Below, in pieces: positions 17,053 to 24,927 of a stretch of 64,000 nucleotides of DNA. The stretch is from contig JAKOUY010000016.1 of NCBI GenBank assembly GCA_029782355.1, positions 310,001 through 374,000 on the forward strand. The letters run 5' to 3'. The stretch is from Actinomycetes bacterium. Lineage in GTDB: Bacteria > Actinomycetota > Acidimicrobiia > Acidimicrobiales > Ilumatobacteraceae. Positions within the stretch are counted from its first letter, which is position 1, and every line of letters starts with the position of its first letter. The notes beneath the pieces are model-generated. The model worked only from the letters and a program-made list of their open reading frames with translations, made no database searches and was not told where the DNA came from. Position numbers and translations under genes: made by a program.

Positions 17053-18087
17053 ATGGTGGGCGTGGCGCCCCCTGCACTGGATCCCCCCGAGCCCTCGAGC
17101 GCGGGCCGGTTCGCCGCCGAGTGCGGCCTGGACCGCTCGCAGCTCGAGCTGCTCGACCGGCAGCTCGCCCACGTCGGCGCCACGGAGCCGACCCTCCTGC
17201 GGATCCGCCCGCTGTCCCTGGCCGGCCGGCTGGATGCCGGACTCGGCGTCGAACGTGGCGGACCGGGGGACGTCGTCATGGCGCGGGCGCTGCGCGGCGT
17301 CCCGGCGTCCTGCCTGCACACGCCGCTCGACCTGCGCCGGCCGTCACCGGCCGACCGCCGCCCGGTCGGGCCACGGGTCATCGTCGCCAGCACGCCACGC
17401 GCCGGGAACTCGATCCTCCGCCTGATGATCGAGCAGTTCGGCTATCGCTCGACCGCCGTCCACGACTGTGCCGATCTCGATTGGCGAGCGCTGCCCGCAC
17501 GCAGCGTCGTCCAGGTTCACGCCACCCCGGGCGCGGTCGCCGAGCTGGTGCCCGATGCGGACTCGGTCAAGGTCGTCACCCTGGTGCGCCACCCCGTCGA
17601 CGTGTTGATCTCCATCCAGCGCTTCGCCGTGCGCTCGCCGGAGTGCCGGTACTGGCTCGGAGGGACGGCACTGCCGGAACCGGAGTCCCTGTCCGACCCC
17701 GACGCCTTCCTGGCGTGGGCCACCGGGCCGGGTGCCGCGGCGTTGCTGCAATTGTCCGTGGACTGGGCTGCCCGACCGGACGTCTGCGTGGTCCGCTACG
17801 AGTCGCTGGTCGCCTCACCGGGTCGCCAGCTGAACCGGTTGGCGGGCCACCTCGGCGAACGCCGCTTGACGGGCGCCCGGCGACGGATGCGCACCAAGAC
17901 CGCCAGCCTGCCCACGGCGCACATCACCCACGGCGGTCCCGGGGCCCACCGCGGCCTACCGGCGGAGCAGTTCGACCTGCTGGTGAACGCCCACCGCGAC
18001 ATCGTCGAGGCCCTCGGCTACACGCCGACGGCTGAGCATCCGGGCGGTCGGCGGTGGATCATCCGCCACCGGCCCCGTGGCCGATGA
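17053..18087 (+). CDS. Sulfotransferase-domain protein
   Basis: The 344-residue protein carries the two PAPS-binding elements of sulfotransferases: the 5'-phosphosulfate loop IVASTPRAGNSILRLMI near residue 117 and the 3'-phosphate element VVTLVRHPVDVLISIQRF near 175. A C-terminal HITHGGPGAHRG resembles the substrate-side loop. The first 110 residues are not recognised. The reaction would be transfer of sulfate from PAPS to a hydroxyl or amine; the acceptor (lipid or carbohydrate) is unknown. It is monocistronic, followed by tRNA-Arg in the opposite direction. No strong RBS supports the ATG; internal starts are possible. Confidence 0.75.
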   Translation: MVGVAPPALDPPEPSSAGRFAAECGLDRSQLELLDRQLAHVGATEPTLLRIRPLSLAGRLDAGLGVERGGPGDVVMARALRGVPASCLHTPLDLRRPSPADRRPVGPRVIVASTPRAGNSILRLMIEQFGYRSTAVHDCADLDWRALPARSVVQVHATPGAVAELVPDADSVKVVTLVRHPVDVLISIQRFAVRSPECRYWLGGTALPEPESLSDPDAFLAWATGPGAAALLQLSVDWAARPDVCVVRYESLVASPGRQLNRLAGHLGERRLTGARRRMRTKTASLPTAHITHGGPGAHRGLPAEQFDLLVNAHRDIVEALGYTPTAEHPGGRRWIIRHRPRGR

Positions 18088-18093
18088 CCTGAG

Positions 18094-18166
18094 CGCGCTC
18101 GAAGGGACTCGAACCCCTAACCTTTTGATCCGTAGTCAAATGCTCTATCCATTGAGCTACGAGCGC
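18094..18166 (-). tRNA. tRNA-Arg (anticodon ACG)
   Basis: The 73-nt cloverleaf has acceptor GCGCTCG/CGAGCGC, anticodon stem TTTGA/TCAAA with loop CTACGGA (anticodon ACG, whose A34 is the target of the TadA enzyme encoded at 26946), and T arm AGGGG TTCGAGT CCCTT. Discriminator G. Confidence 0.96.
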
Positions 18167-18206
18167 AGGGCCCGACCAGTGTAGACGGGCCGGCGACCGA
18201 TTTCGT

Positions 18207-19568
18207 CTACGGAATCACCCCGTTGAGGATCCACGGGGCGAAGCTGTTGCCCGCCCGCTGGTAGAGGGCCAGCGCGGCCGTGGCGTTGATCCGCGGGTCG
18301 TACAGCATGTCGGAGGAGACCACGCCGAGCGGGATCAACCAGCCCTTGTGGACGTTCCAGTAGATCTGGAACAGCCCGAAGCAGCAGTAGTTGCGGACGT
18401 TCGGGTTCCAGTTGCTCTCCCGCCAGGCGATGGCGATGGCCTTGTTCTCCACGTCGTCCGGCCACACGTCCCGGATGATCTGCTGGACCTCGGCCTGGGT
18501 GTAGGTCCGCTTGCGGGGCACGGTCGTGGTCGGGGCGACGGTCGTCGTGGTGGTCGGCCGCGGCCGGGTGGTGGGGGTGGGGGTGGTGGTCGTCGTCCGG
18601 TGGGTGACCGCGGTGGTGGGCGGCACGGTGGTGGCCGGGGTCGACGCCCTCGCCGGGAGACACACCGTGGCCCCGGCCCGCAGCGATGTCCGGACCGTGG
18701 CGCCGTTGGCCCGCAGCAGCCGCACCAGGCTGACCCGGGCTCGACCGGCCATGGACCGCCACGAATCCCCGGTGCGGACCCGGATCCGACCGTACGGGCA
18801 GGCCTTCACCGCGGCGCGGCGAACCGCCGCGGTCGTCGGCGGAACGCTGACCGGCGGGCGGGAGCCGCGCGCCGCGTTGGCGACTGCGGATGAACTCGTG
18901 CTCGAGGGCCGTTGCACCGTCCGCGTCGAGGCCGGATTGGCTGCCGGGCGGACCGGCCTGGCCAGCGAGCGGTTCGACCGGCGATTGACCCGCGACGCCA
19001 CCGGTGCGCCCGCCGCGGCGGCTCCGGCCGAGCGGCCTTGGCCGGTGGCGACGTCGGCGGCCGCCGCGGCAGCCTGGTCGTTGGCCGCGACCGGCTCGGC
19101 GGACTCGTCCAGCGGGACGGTCGTGGTGGTCACCTCGCCGGCCGGGGTGCGCTCGGCGGCGGACAACGGCGACAGGGCCGGCCCTGCGCCGCCATGCCCA
19201 CCCGACATGGCGATGGCTCCCACGACCAGCGCCAGTGCGCCCACGCCGGCGCCGACCCGCCGCCGCCGAAGCGTGGCCGCGCTGGCCCGTCGGGCGGGGG
19301 ACCGCAGCGGGACATAGGTGCCGGTCACGCCGCGCGGTGGGGGGGTGAAGTCGAAGTCCTCGGGGTCCCCGAGGTCGTCGAACAGGGCCCCGGCAACGCT
19401 GCTCGGGAACTGCAGCGGGGCGCTCGGGGCCGGTGTGGTGGCTGCGGGTGCCGCTGCAGGGGTGACGGGGATCGCTCCGGTGTCGCCGCGCCGGGCACGA
19501 CGGATGATCGGCAGCGACAGCGTCGGGCGATCGTCTCCCCAGAAGTCGAGTTCGTCCTGTTGGTCCAT
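18207..19568 (-). CDS. Membrane-anchored LysM / lysozyme-like cell-wall protein
   Basis: The 453-residue protein has a cytoplasmic N-terminus of about 105 residues and one membrane span (VGAGVGALALVVGAIAM, about 108-124). A disordered Ala/Ser/Thr region follows, then a LysM-like segment (IRVRTGDSWRSMAGRARVSL, near 285) with flanking cysteines and a Thr/Pro-rich linker. The C-terminal domain (about 360-450) resembles transglycosylase/lysozyme-like SLT domains, with candidate catalytic Glu in AIAWRESNWNP and FGLFQIYW. It probably cuts or binds peptidoglycan outside the membrane. It is divergent from 19829 across a 260-base AT-richer gap in which no further gene is visible. Confidence 0.75.
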   Translation of the reverse strand: MDQQDELDFWGDDRPTLSLPIIRRARRGDTGAIPVTPAAAPAATTPAPSAPLQFPSSVAGALFDDLGDPEDFDFTPPPRGVTGTYVPLRSPARRASAATLRRRRVGAGVGALALVVGAIAMSGGHGGAGPALSPLSAAERTPAGEVTTTTVPLDESAEPVAANDQAAAAAADVATGQGRSAGAAAAGAPVASRVNRRSNRSLARPVRPAANPASTRTVQRPSSTSSSAVANAARGSRPPVSVPPTTAAVRRAAVKACPYGRIRVRTGDSWRSMAGRARVSLVRLLRANGATVRTSLRAGATVCLPARASTPATTVPPTTAVTHRTTTTTPTPTTRPRPTTTTTVAPTTTVPRKRTYTQAEVQQIIRDVWPDDVENKAIAIAWRESNWNPNVRNYCCFGLFQIYWNVHKGWLIPLGVVSSDMLYDPRINATAALALYQRAGNSFAPWILNGVIP

Positions 19569-19828
19569 CTCCGTTGCTTTCTGCCCGCCAGCACGGTGGG
19601 ATCGAGTCCACGTGACGTTCCCGTCGGGGAACGAGGGCAGTCTTGTCGATTCGTAATCAAAACGCAACATAACTACAACGGCGTGACTTCGATGACGAAA
19701 CGATGTCGGTCCCGGGCCGTTGGTCCGCGAGGAGGTGACGACCGTCCCTAGCTGGCGTGATGCCGGGCTCCTACCGTGAGAGGTGCCCGGCAGGGCGTCG
19801 GGCGGAAATTTCCCGAAAGGCACGGACC

Positions 19829-20467
19829 ATGTCCACCGAAGCCCCCTCCACCCCTGTGACGAACGATGTCGTCGTCCTGCACCGTCGTTCCATCGACCGA
19901 GTGCTGATCGCCTTCGGTGTGCTGACCACCATCGTCCTCGCCATCGCGGGCGCACTGCTGCTGTGGGGCCGCAGCTACGCCGACGACTACGTCTCCAAGG
20001 AGCTCACCGCCCAGAAGATCGCCTTCCCCAGCGCCGACGAGTTGAAGGGTGAGAAGCGTGACGACCTGGTGAAGTGGGCCGGCCAGGCGGTGACCACCGG
20101 CGACCAGGCCGAGGCCTACGCCAGCTACATCAACGGTCACCTCCAGGGCATCGGTGGCGGCAAGGTGTTCTCCGAGATGCACGAACCGCAGGTGGCCGCC
20201 GAGACGGCCCTGGCCGATGCCAAGAAGGCCAACAAGCCGGCCGACGAGATCGCCAAGCTGCAGGGCGTCCTCGACGGCATCAACGGGCAGCGCAACGCGC
20301 TGTTCCAGGGTGAGACCTTGCGGGGCCTGTTGCTCAGCACCTACGCCTGGAGCATGCTCGGCAAGATCGCCGGGATCGCCGCCATCGTCGCCTTCATCGC
20401 CGCCGCGCTGATGCTGGTGCTGGTGGTCATGGGCTTCGTCCACCTGGGACGACACGCCAAGGCATGA
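19829..20467 (+). CDS. Two-span membrane protein of unknown function
   Basis: The 212-residue protein has one membrane span near residues 25-47 (VLIAFGVLTTIVLAIAGALLLW) and one near 178-206 (IAGIAAIVAFIAAALMLVLVVMGFVHL). Between them lies a helical, Lys/Ala/Glu-rich extracytoplasmic domain of about 125 residues. I recognise no family with certainty. It is monocistronic, ends in a strong hairpin and has a weak GAAAGG RBS before the ATG. A candidate -10 (TACCGT) lies at 19772. Confidence 0.7.
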   Translation: MSTEAPSTPVTNDVVVLHRRSIDRVLIAFGVLTTIVLAIAGALLLWGRSYADDYVSKELTAQKIAFPSADELKGEKRDDLVKWAGQAVTTGDQAEAYASYINGHLQGIGGGKVFSEMHEPQVAAETALADAKKANKPADEIAKLQGVLDGINGQRNALFQGETLRGLLLSTYAWSMLGKIAGIAAIVAFIAAALMLVLVVMGFVHLGRHAKA

Positions 20468-20491
20468 CCTGAGCCTGGTTCTCGACGCAGC

Positions 20492-20517
20492 GGAGCCCGG
20501 CCGTGTGGCCGGGCTCC
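20492..20517. terminator. Bidirectional terminator hairpin
   Basis: GGAGCCCGGCC and GGCCGGGCTCC form a perfect 11-bp stem with a GTGT loop. It lies between the convergent ends of the 19829 membrane protein and tRNA-Ser(GCT), so it can serve both. Confidence 0.85.
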
Positions 20518-20526
20518 GTCGCGTGG

Positions 20527-20618
20527 CGGAGAGGGTGGGATTTGAACCCACGGACCACGTTGAGGGTGGTCCCCGCATTAGCAGTGCGGTCCGATCGACC
20601 AGACTCCGGCACCTCTCC
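20527..20618 (-). tRNA. tRNA-Ser (anticodon GCT)
   Basis: The 92-nt class II tRNA has acceptor GGAGAGG/CCTCTCC, anticodon stem CCGCA/TGCGG with loop CTGCTAA (anticodon GCT), a long variable arm (GGACCAC...GTGGTCC) and T arm GTGGG TTCAAAT CCCAC. Confidence 0.96.
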
Positions 20619-20726
20619 TGGGAGCCCACAGGCTAGCGCACGGGTTCACCCTCCCCTCGGCCCGGACCCGCCCTCCCCACCCACCCACCCGCCACCCACC
20701 CGCCCACCGCCGCCCCCCGCACCGAA

Positions 20727-20770
20727 CTTGTCGTGACGAGATGGCGACGTCGCGAACCTGTCACGACAAG
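20727..20770. repeat. Intergenic nested hairpin (20.7 kb)
   Basis: The arms CTTGTCGTGAC and GTCACGACAAG are perfect 11-bp complements with a 22-base loop, and the loop itself contains the palindrome GCGACGTCGC. The element lies in the 222-base gap between tRNA-Ser and the second peptide operon, after a C-rich low-complexity run (20667-20720). No gene is visible in the gap. Similar architecture is seen at 33596, 35854 and 44432. Confidence 0.6.
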
Positions 20771-20840
20771 ATCGCCGGGGTGAGGGTGACGGGGTCCGGT
20801 GACGTGCAGGGGGACGGGATCGGGCGGGGCGTGGGCGGCG

Positions 20841-21824
20841 TCAGGTGGCCCAGTGGCAGGCTGCCCGCAGGGAGGACGTGGCCTCGCCGACCGGGCGCAG
20901 GTCTGGCTGCTCGTCGGCGCAGCGGGTCGCCTGGACCTCCGGACAGCGCGGGTGGAACGAGCAGCCGCTCGGCGGGTTGGCCGGTGACGGCACGTCGCCA
21001 CTGAGGATGATCCGCCGGCGCTGATCGCGTCCGGCGGGGTCGGGGACCGGAACCGCCGACAGCAAGGCCTTCGTGTAGGGGTGCTTGGGGTGGTCGAAGA
21101 CGTCGTCGCGGGTGCCGATCTCCACCACCCGGCCGAGGTACATCACGGCGATCCGGTCGCAGAGGTGCTCGACCACGGCCAGGTCGTGGGAGACGAACAG
21201 GATCGTGAAGTTCAGCCGACGCTGCAGGTCGCGCAGCAGGTTGAGGATCTGCGAGCGGATCGACACGTCGAGCGCCGAGACCGGCTCGTCGGCGATCAGG
21301 AACGCCGGGTCCAGCGCCAGGGCCCGGGCGATGCCGATGCGCTGGCGTTGCCCGCCGCTGAACTCGTGCGGGAACCGGGTGGCCACGGCCGGGTCGAGGC
21401 CGACCAGCTCGAGCACCTCGGCCACCCGCTGGCGGCGGGCGTCCCGATCGGTGCCGTGGGCGCGCAACCCCTCGGCGATCGAGTCGCCGACGGTGGCTCG
21501 CGGGTCGAGCGACGAGTAGGGGTCCTGGAAGACGATCTGCATGTCCCGGCGCACCTGGCGCAGCTCGGCGCCCTCGGTGGCCAGGAGATCCGTGCCGCGG
21601 AACGAGATCGTCCCGGACGTGGGGTCGATCAGCCGCAGCAGCAAGCGCGACAACGTGGTCTTGCCGCACCCGGACTCACCGACCAGGCCGACCACCTCCC
21701 CGGCATAGATGTCCAGGTCGACGTCCTGCACGGCGCGCACCTCGCCGGCGGTGCGCGAGAAGGCGCCACCGCGAATCGGGAACGTCTTGCTGACGCCCCG
21801 GGCTTGGACGAGGAGCTCGGTCAT
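20841..21824 (-). CDS. Peptide ABC transporter ATPase, OppF/DppF-like
   Basis: The 327-residue ATPase has Walker A GESGCGKT, signature FSGGQRQRI, Walker [14 protein letters not shown] and the H-loop in [13 protein letters not shown]. The C-terminal oligopeptide domain carries [16 protein letters not shown], the four-cysteine motif typical of OppF/OppD that can bind an iron-sulfur cluster. It is the last gene of the second peptide operon, and its ATG overlaps the stop of the OppD-like gene (ATGA). It hydrolyses ATP on the cytoplasmic side to drive import. Confidence 0.9.
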   Translation of the reverse strand: MTELLVQARGVSKTFPIRGGAFSRTAGEVRAVQDVDLDIYAGEVVGLVGESGCGKTTLSRLLLRLIDPTSGTISFRGTDLLATEGAELRQVRRDMQIVFQDPYSSLDPRATVGDSIAEGLRAHGTDRDARRQRVAEVLELVGLDPAVATRFPHEFSGGQRQRIGIARALALDPAFLIADEPVSALDVSIRSQILNLLRDLQRRLNFTILFVSHDLAVVEHLCDRIAVMYLGRVVEIGTRDDVFDHPKHPYTKALLSAVPVPDPAGRDQRRRIILSGDVPSPANPPSGCSFHPRCPEVQATRCADEQPDLRPVGEATSSLRAACHWAT

Positions 21825-22840
21825 CGGCGCCGCCCGCCGAGCACGACCGGCTGGTCGACGGCATCGCTGTGCAGGAAGCAGCGCACCTGGCGCGCCGGCT
21901 GGACCTCCACCAGGGCCGGCGTAGCGGTAGCGCACCGGTCCATCCGCTGCGGGCAGCGTGGCGCGAATCGGCATCCTTCGGGCGGGTCGACCAGCGTCGG
22001 GACCCGACCGCGGATGACGGCCAGCTCGTCCTGGCGCCGCCCGAGCACCGGGACCGACCCGAGCAGGCCCTCGGTGTAGGGGTGCAGCGGCTCGGCGAAC
22101 AGCGTCGTGACCGCGGCCTGCTCGACGATCTGGCCGCCGTACATCACCGCCACCCGGTCGGCCATCTCGGCGACCACCCCGAGGTCGTGGGTGATCAGGA
22201 CCACGGCGGCATGAGTCTGGTGCTGCAGCTCGCGCATCAGATCGAGGATCTGGGCCTGGATCGTCACGTCGAGGGCTGTGGTCGGCTCGTCGGCGATCAG
22301 CAGCTCGGGCTGGGCGGCCAGTGCCATGGCGATCATCACCCGCTGGGCCTGCCCACCGGACATCTGGTGGGGGAAGGCCTTGGCCTTCTTCTCCGGATCG
22401 GGGATCCCGACGCGGCGCATCATCTCGACGGCCCGGGTGGCCTGCTCGCCGCGCTTCATCGAGCTGTGCACCCGGTAGACCTCGGCGATCTGGTCGCCGG
22501 CGGTGTAGCACGGGTGCAGGCTGGCGTTCGGCTGCTGGAAGACCATCGAGATGCGGTTGCCGCGGATCCGGTGGAGGTCGCCGGTGGGCATGTTCAGCAC
22601 GTCGCGGCCGTCGAAGATGACGCTGCCGGCCACCACCCGGCCCGGGCGATCGACGAGCCGCAGGGCCGACAGCATGGTGACGCTCTTGCCGCTGCCGGAC
22701 TCGCCGACCAGACCGAGGACTTCGCCGCGGGACACGTCGAGATCGACCCCGTCCACGGCGTGGACGTCGCCGGCCTCGGTGCGGAACCAGGTGCGCAGGC
22801 CGCGGATCGACAGCAGCGGGCTGGCCAGGCCGTCAGTCAC
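21821..22840 (-). CDS. Peptide ABC transporter ATPase, OppD/DppD-like
   Basis: The 339-residue ATPase has GESGSGKSV (Walker A, near residue 45), MSGGQAQRV (signature), [13 protein letters not shown] (Walker B), [13 protein letters not shown] (H-loop) and a C-terminal [15 protein letters not shown] motif. It pairs with the OppF-like ATPase that follows. The GTG start overlaps the end of the permease gene by 8 bases, so translation is coupled. Confidence 0.9.
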   Translation of the reverse strand: MTDGLASPLLSIRGLRTWFRTEAGDVHAVDGVDLDVSRGEVLGLVGESGSGKSVTMLSALRLVDRPGRVVAGSVIFDGRDVLNMPTGDLHRIRGNRISMVFQQPNASLHPCYTAGDQIAEVYRVHSSMKRGEQATRAVEMMRRVGIPDPEKKAKAFPHQMSGGQAQRVMIAMALAAQPELLIADEPTTALDVTIQAQILDLMRELQHQTHAAVVLITHDLGVVAEMADRVAVMYGGQIVEQAAVTTLFAEPLHPYTEGLLGSVPVLGRRQDELAVIRGRVPTLVDPPEGCRFAPRCPQRMDRCATATPALVEVQPARQVRCFLHSDAVDQPVVLGGRRR

Positions 22841-23813
22841 GACCAGCCGTCCGCGGGTCGAGGGCGTCGCGCAGGGCGTCGCCCAGCAGGTTGAAGGCGA
22901 TGACGTTGAGGAAGATCATCGCTCCGGGGAAGAACACCAGGTGTGGGGAGTTGAAGATCAGGCCGCGGGCCGCGGCGATCATCGTGCCCCACTCGGCGGT
23001 GGGCGGGGTGACCCCGAGGCCGAGGAAGCCCAGCCCGGCGATCTCCAGCACGGCGGTGGCGAAGCCCAGCGTCGACTGGACGATCAGCGGCGTCAGCGTG
23101 TTCGGGAAGATCCGGTGGCGCAGGATCCGGCCGCGGGGCACGCCGAGGGCGACGTCGGCGGTGACGAAGTCCTGCTCCTTCAGTGACAGCACCTGGGCGC
23201 GCACGACGCGGGCGTAGGTGGGCACGCCGACGATGGCGATGGCCAGGATGCTGTTGATCAGTCCCTTGCCGAGGACGGTGACGATGAGGATCGCCAGGAG
23301 CAGGGATGGGAAGGACAGGATGATGTCCATGATCCGCATCAGCACGTTGTCCAGCCACTTGCCGTAGAAGCCGGAGATCAGCCCGAGGATCGTGCCGACG
23401 ACCACGCTGAGGATCACCGCCGCGGCGCCGGCCAGCAGTGACAGCCGGGTGCCGTAGACCACCCGGCTGAACTCGTCGCGACCGTTCTCGTCGAGCCCCA
23501 TCACGTGTTGGACCTCGCCCGAGTCGCACCCGAGGAGGTGTACGCACGGCTGCTCCAGCTTGCGCTCGTTGCGTGACGAGTCGAGCAGGACCTTGGTGGG
23601 CGGGTACGGGGCGATGACCGGGGCGAGCACGGCGACCCCGACGAGGAACACCGCCAGGACGAGTCCGAGACGTCCGGACCACGAGCGAAGGACGCTGCGC
23701 CAGATGTCCCGTCCACGCCCACCGGAGGCCGCGGAACGTTGTGGTGCACCGGCCGCGGTGACCGCCTCGTGGGGGATCTCCGCCGGCGTCTCGGCACCCG
23801 GGTCGAGGCTCAC
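22833..23813 (-). CDS. Peptide ABC transporter permease, OppC/DppC-like
   Basis: The 326-residue protein has an N-terminal hydrophilic tail of about 45 residues, then six spans. The long first periplasmic loop carries two cysteines (QPCVHLLGCDSG) and GLDENGRDEFSRVVYGTRLS, the OppC hallmark. The EAA loop (ADVALGVPRGRILRHRIFPN) contacts the ATPases. The GTG start overlaps the stop of the DppB-like gene (GTGA). The loop disulfide is speculative. Confidence 0.9.
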   Translation of the reverse strand: MSLDPGAETPAEIPHEAVTAAGAPQRSAASGGRGRDIWRSVLRSWSGRLGLVLAVFLVGVAVLAPVIAPYPPTKVLLDSSRNERKLEQPCVHLLGCDSGEVQHVMGLDENGRDEFSRVVYGTRLSLLAGAAAVILSVVVGTILGLISGFYGKWLDNVLMRIMDIILSFPSLLLAILIVTVLGKGLINSILAIAIVGVPTYARVVRAQVLSLKEQDFVTADVALGVPRGRILRHRIFPNTLTPLIVQSTLGFATAVLEIAGLGFLGLGVTPPTAEWGTMIAAARGLIFNSPHLVFFPGAMIFLNVIAFNLLGDALRDALDPRTAGRD

Positions 23814-24871
23814 GAGGGACGCACCCGCGGGTCGAGGACGGCGTAGAGGATGTCGGTGATCAGGTTGACCACGACGAAGGCCAGGCCGACGATCAGCGAG
23901 AAGCCCTGGACCACGCCGTAGTCGCGCGCCGTGATGCTGTCGAACAGGGTCTTGCCCACGCCGGTCAACCCGAACACGGTCTCGGTGAGGATCGCCCCGC
24001 CCAGGAGCCCGCCGAGCGACAGGCCGATGACGGTGACCACCGGCAGCAGCGCGCTGCGCAGGGCATGGCGGCGGACGACGGCGAACTCGCTGAGGCCCTT
24101 GGCCCGGCTGGTGCGCACGTACTCGTGCCCGAGCACGTCGAGCAGGCTGCTGCGGGTCATCCGGGCGATGATCGCCAGCGGGATGGTGCCGACTGCGACG
24201 GCCGGCAGCACGAGGTGCTCGGCGGCGTCGACGACGACCCGCCAGTTCCACTGCAGCAGGCCGTTGAGCAGGGTGTGGTTGGAGATGAACTCGAGCAGGC
24301 CGTTCTGGTGCAGGCCCCACTGGGCGTAGAACGGCTTGGGGATCAGTCCGGCGCTGAGCCGGCCGCTGGGTGGCAGGGCCAGCCAGGTGTTCTTCAGCAT
24401 CACGGCGAACACGTATTGCAGGACCAGGCCGAGGACGAAGACCGGGACGGAGATCCCGGCGTTGGCCACGATCATCGTCCCGGCGTCGATCAGCGAGTTG
24501 CGTCGCCGGGCGGCGATGACGCCGAGCGGGATGCCGACGACGACGGCGAAGAGCAGGGCGGCGATCGACAGCTCGACCGTCACGGGGAGGCGCTCGGCGA
24601 TCAGGGTGGTGATCGGCCGGCGGACCTGGAACGACCGCCCGAAGTCGCCGTGGAGCATGTTGTTCATGTACCGGCCGAGCTGGACGATGATCGGGCGGTC
24701 GAGCCCGTTGCGCCGGTTGAAGTCGTCACAGACCGCCTTGGTGGCGCGCTCGCCGAGGGTCGCCTTGCATGGATCGCTCGGAATCACCCGGGCGAGGACG
24801 AAGACGGCGATGACGATCCCGAACAGGACCGGGATCGAGGAGAGCAGCCGGCGGAGGATGAATCGGGTCAT
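23810..24871 (-). CDS. Peptide ABC transporter permease, OppB/DppB-like
   Basis: The 353-residue protein starts with the OppB-type MTRFILRRLLSSIPVLFGIV and has about six spans. An enlarged periplasmic insertion around residues 165-215 includes aromatic and Asn-rich segments. The EAA loop is TSRAKGLSEFAVVRRHALRS. It forms the channel with the OppC-like partner. It follows the binding-protein gene after a 56-base gap filled by a strong hairpin. Confidence 0.9.
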   Translation of the reverse strand: MTRFILRRLLSSIPVLFGIVIAVFVLARVIPSDPCKATLGERATKAVCDDFNRRNGLDRPIIVQLGRYMNNMLHGDFGRSFQVRRPITTLIAERLPVTVELSIAALLFAVVVGIPLGVIAARRRNSLIDAGTMIVANAGISVPVFVLGLVLQYVFAVMLKNTWLALPPSGRLSAGLIPKPFYAQWGLHQNGLLEFISNHTLLNGLLQWNWRVVVDAAEHLVLPAVAVGTIPLAIIARMTRSSLLDVLGHEYVRTSRAKGLSEFAVVRRHALRSALLPVVTVIGLSLGGLLGGAILTETVFGLTGVGKTLFDSITARDYGVVQGFSLIVGLAFVVVNLITDILYAVLDPRVRPS

Positions 24872-24874
24872 GTG

Positions 24875-24910
24875 CGTGTGGGGCGGGCCCGAAGGCCCGC
24901 CCCGTACACG
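24875..24910 (-). terminator. Strong intercistronic hairpin in second peptide operon
   Basis: GGGGCGGGCC-CGAA-GGCCCGCCCC is a perfect 10-bp stem with a 4-base loop (24880-24903). It is extended on the outside by CGTGT/ACACG after a 2-base bulge. It lies between the binding-protein stop and the permease start and probably acts as attenuator or mRNA-protecting structure. Confidence 0.7.
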
Positions 24911-24927
24911 TCAGCGTGGTGCAGTGG

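Noticed and set aside
20667-20720. The C-rich run CCCACCCACCC... as a G-quadruplex or gene
   Set aside because: It is low-complexity sequence in a gap; quadruplex potential cannot be judged without calculation, and no frame is coding-like.
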